Below are positions 5,851 through 6,099 of a DNA stretch of 6,099 nt, piece by piece; position 1 is the first letter of the stretch; every line of letters begins with the position of its first letter. The position numbers were made by a program, and so were the translations under genes. The notes under the pieces were generated by a model. The model worked only from the letters and a program-made list of their open reading frames with translations. It had not been told where the DNA came from and did not search any database. Location of the stretch: assembly GCA_902783755.1 (NCBI GenBank), contig CACZSC010000012.1:1-6099 (forward strand). The letters run 5' to 3'. Source of the stretch: an uncultured Ruminococcus sp. (GTDB lineage Bacteria > Bacillota > Clostridia > Oscillospirales > CAG-272).

Positions 5851-6099
5851 TCACTGATCTGCCTGGGAATTGAGCATTGCGTCGTCTATCTTGCCCCAGG
5901 CGCCGCTGCCGGATCCGGAGCATTTCACGTAGATGCCCACGGTGACGGTGTCGCCGCTTCTGACGGCGATGTCCCTGACGGTCCCGGTGTCCCAGTTGCC
6001 GTAGGAGGTGATGTCCATGCCGTCCGTGCCGACGGTCTCGCCGTTCACCTTCGCGTATGCGTATACCTCGTAGGTCCCGCTGTCGCCTCCCATGATGGA
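5851..6099 (-). CDS. C-terminal part of a probable secreted carbohydrate-active protein (CBM-like domain), cut by the window edge
   Basis: Only the last 82 residues are visible; the frame is open to the right edge, so the Met at 6091-6093 is unlikely to be the start. The sequence alternates hydrophobic and polar residues in a beta-sandwich pattern: GTYEVYAYAKVNG (8-20), SYGNWDTGTV (32-41), DTVTVGIYVKC (50-60), then a Gly/Ser loop and GAWGKIDDAMLN (66-77). The ending with Trp then Asp-Asp followed by a hydrophobic strand is the usual close of CBM4/9/22-like carbohydrate-binding modules and of the accessory domain seen in some bacterial endo-galactanases (GH53) and other glycoside hydrolases. 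The catalytic part, if any, lies outside the window. Its position just upstream of a sugar importer, in the same direction, suggests an enzyme that releases the oligosaccharide taken up. The family assignment is by eye. Confidence 0.7.
   Translation of the reverse strand, partial: SIMGGDSGTYEVYAYAKVNGETVGTDGMDITSYGNWDTGTVRDIAVRSGDTVTVGIYVKCSGSGSGAWGKIDDAMLNSQADQ

Overview
The window holds one complete maltose/maltodextrin-type ABC sugar uptake operon, read entirely on the minus strand (right to left). The gene order is solute-binding lipoprotein (malE-like, 4012-5607), first permease (malF-like, 2337-3869), second permease (malG-like, 1450-2340) and MsmX/MalK-type ATPase (319-1443). At the right edge is the 3' end of another minus-strand gene whose product ends in a carbohydrate-binding-module-like beta domain. 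At the left edge is a short-unit tandem repeat. I see no credible plus-strand gene.

Organism: a lipobox-type lipoprotein signal, strong GGAGG-type ribosome sites, a sigma-A-like promoter and a Gram-positive style MalF without the large loop of the E. coli protein point to a Firmicute. Moderate GC, many ATA isoleucine codons in the permeases and seven free-standing cysteines in an exported protein suggest an anaerobic clostridial species, perhaps from gut or rumen. This is an inference; no marker gene is present.

Layout from right to left (direction of transcription): the end of a probable secreted glycoside hydrolase or binding protein (5851-6099) is followed by a U-tailed terminator (5773-5815). 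A 16-bp AACGTT-centred palindrome (5713-5728) lies just upstream of a near-consensus promoter (TTGCAA, 17 bp, TATAAT; 5682-5710). The leader starts almost immediately with a stem-loop (5646-5671), then comes a GGAGG site and malE. The 142-bp malE-malF gap is unusually elaborate: a terminator-like hairpin (3959-3992), then a 90% GC patch with a second hairpin (3890-3908), and a 17-codon minimal ORF whose stop overlaps the malF start as ATGA. malF and malG overlap by ATGA, malG and the ATPase are 6 bp apart, and a strong terminator (235-285) closes the operon.

Working together: the lipoprotein captures an oligosaccharide outside the cell, MalF/MalG form the channel, and the ATPase pair powers import. 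The most distinctive points are a roughly 100-residue SusE/SusF-like putative starch-binding domain fused to the C-terminus of the binding protein, the intergenic control region that could set the ratio of binding protein to permease, and a 35-bp higher-order repeat at the left edge. The substrate is probably an alpha-glucan oligosaccharide, but beta-galacto-oligosaccharides cannot be excluded because the neighbouring enzyme is cut off.
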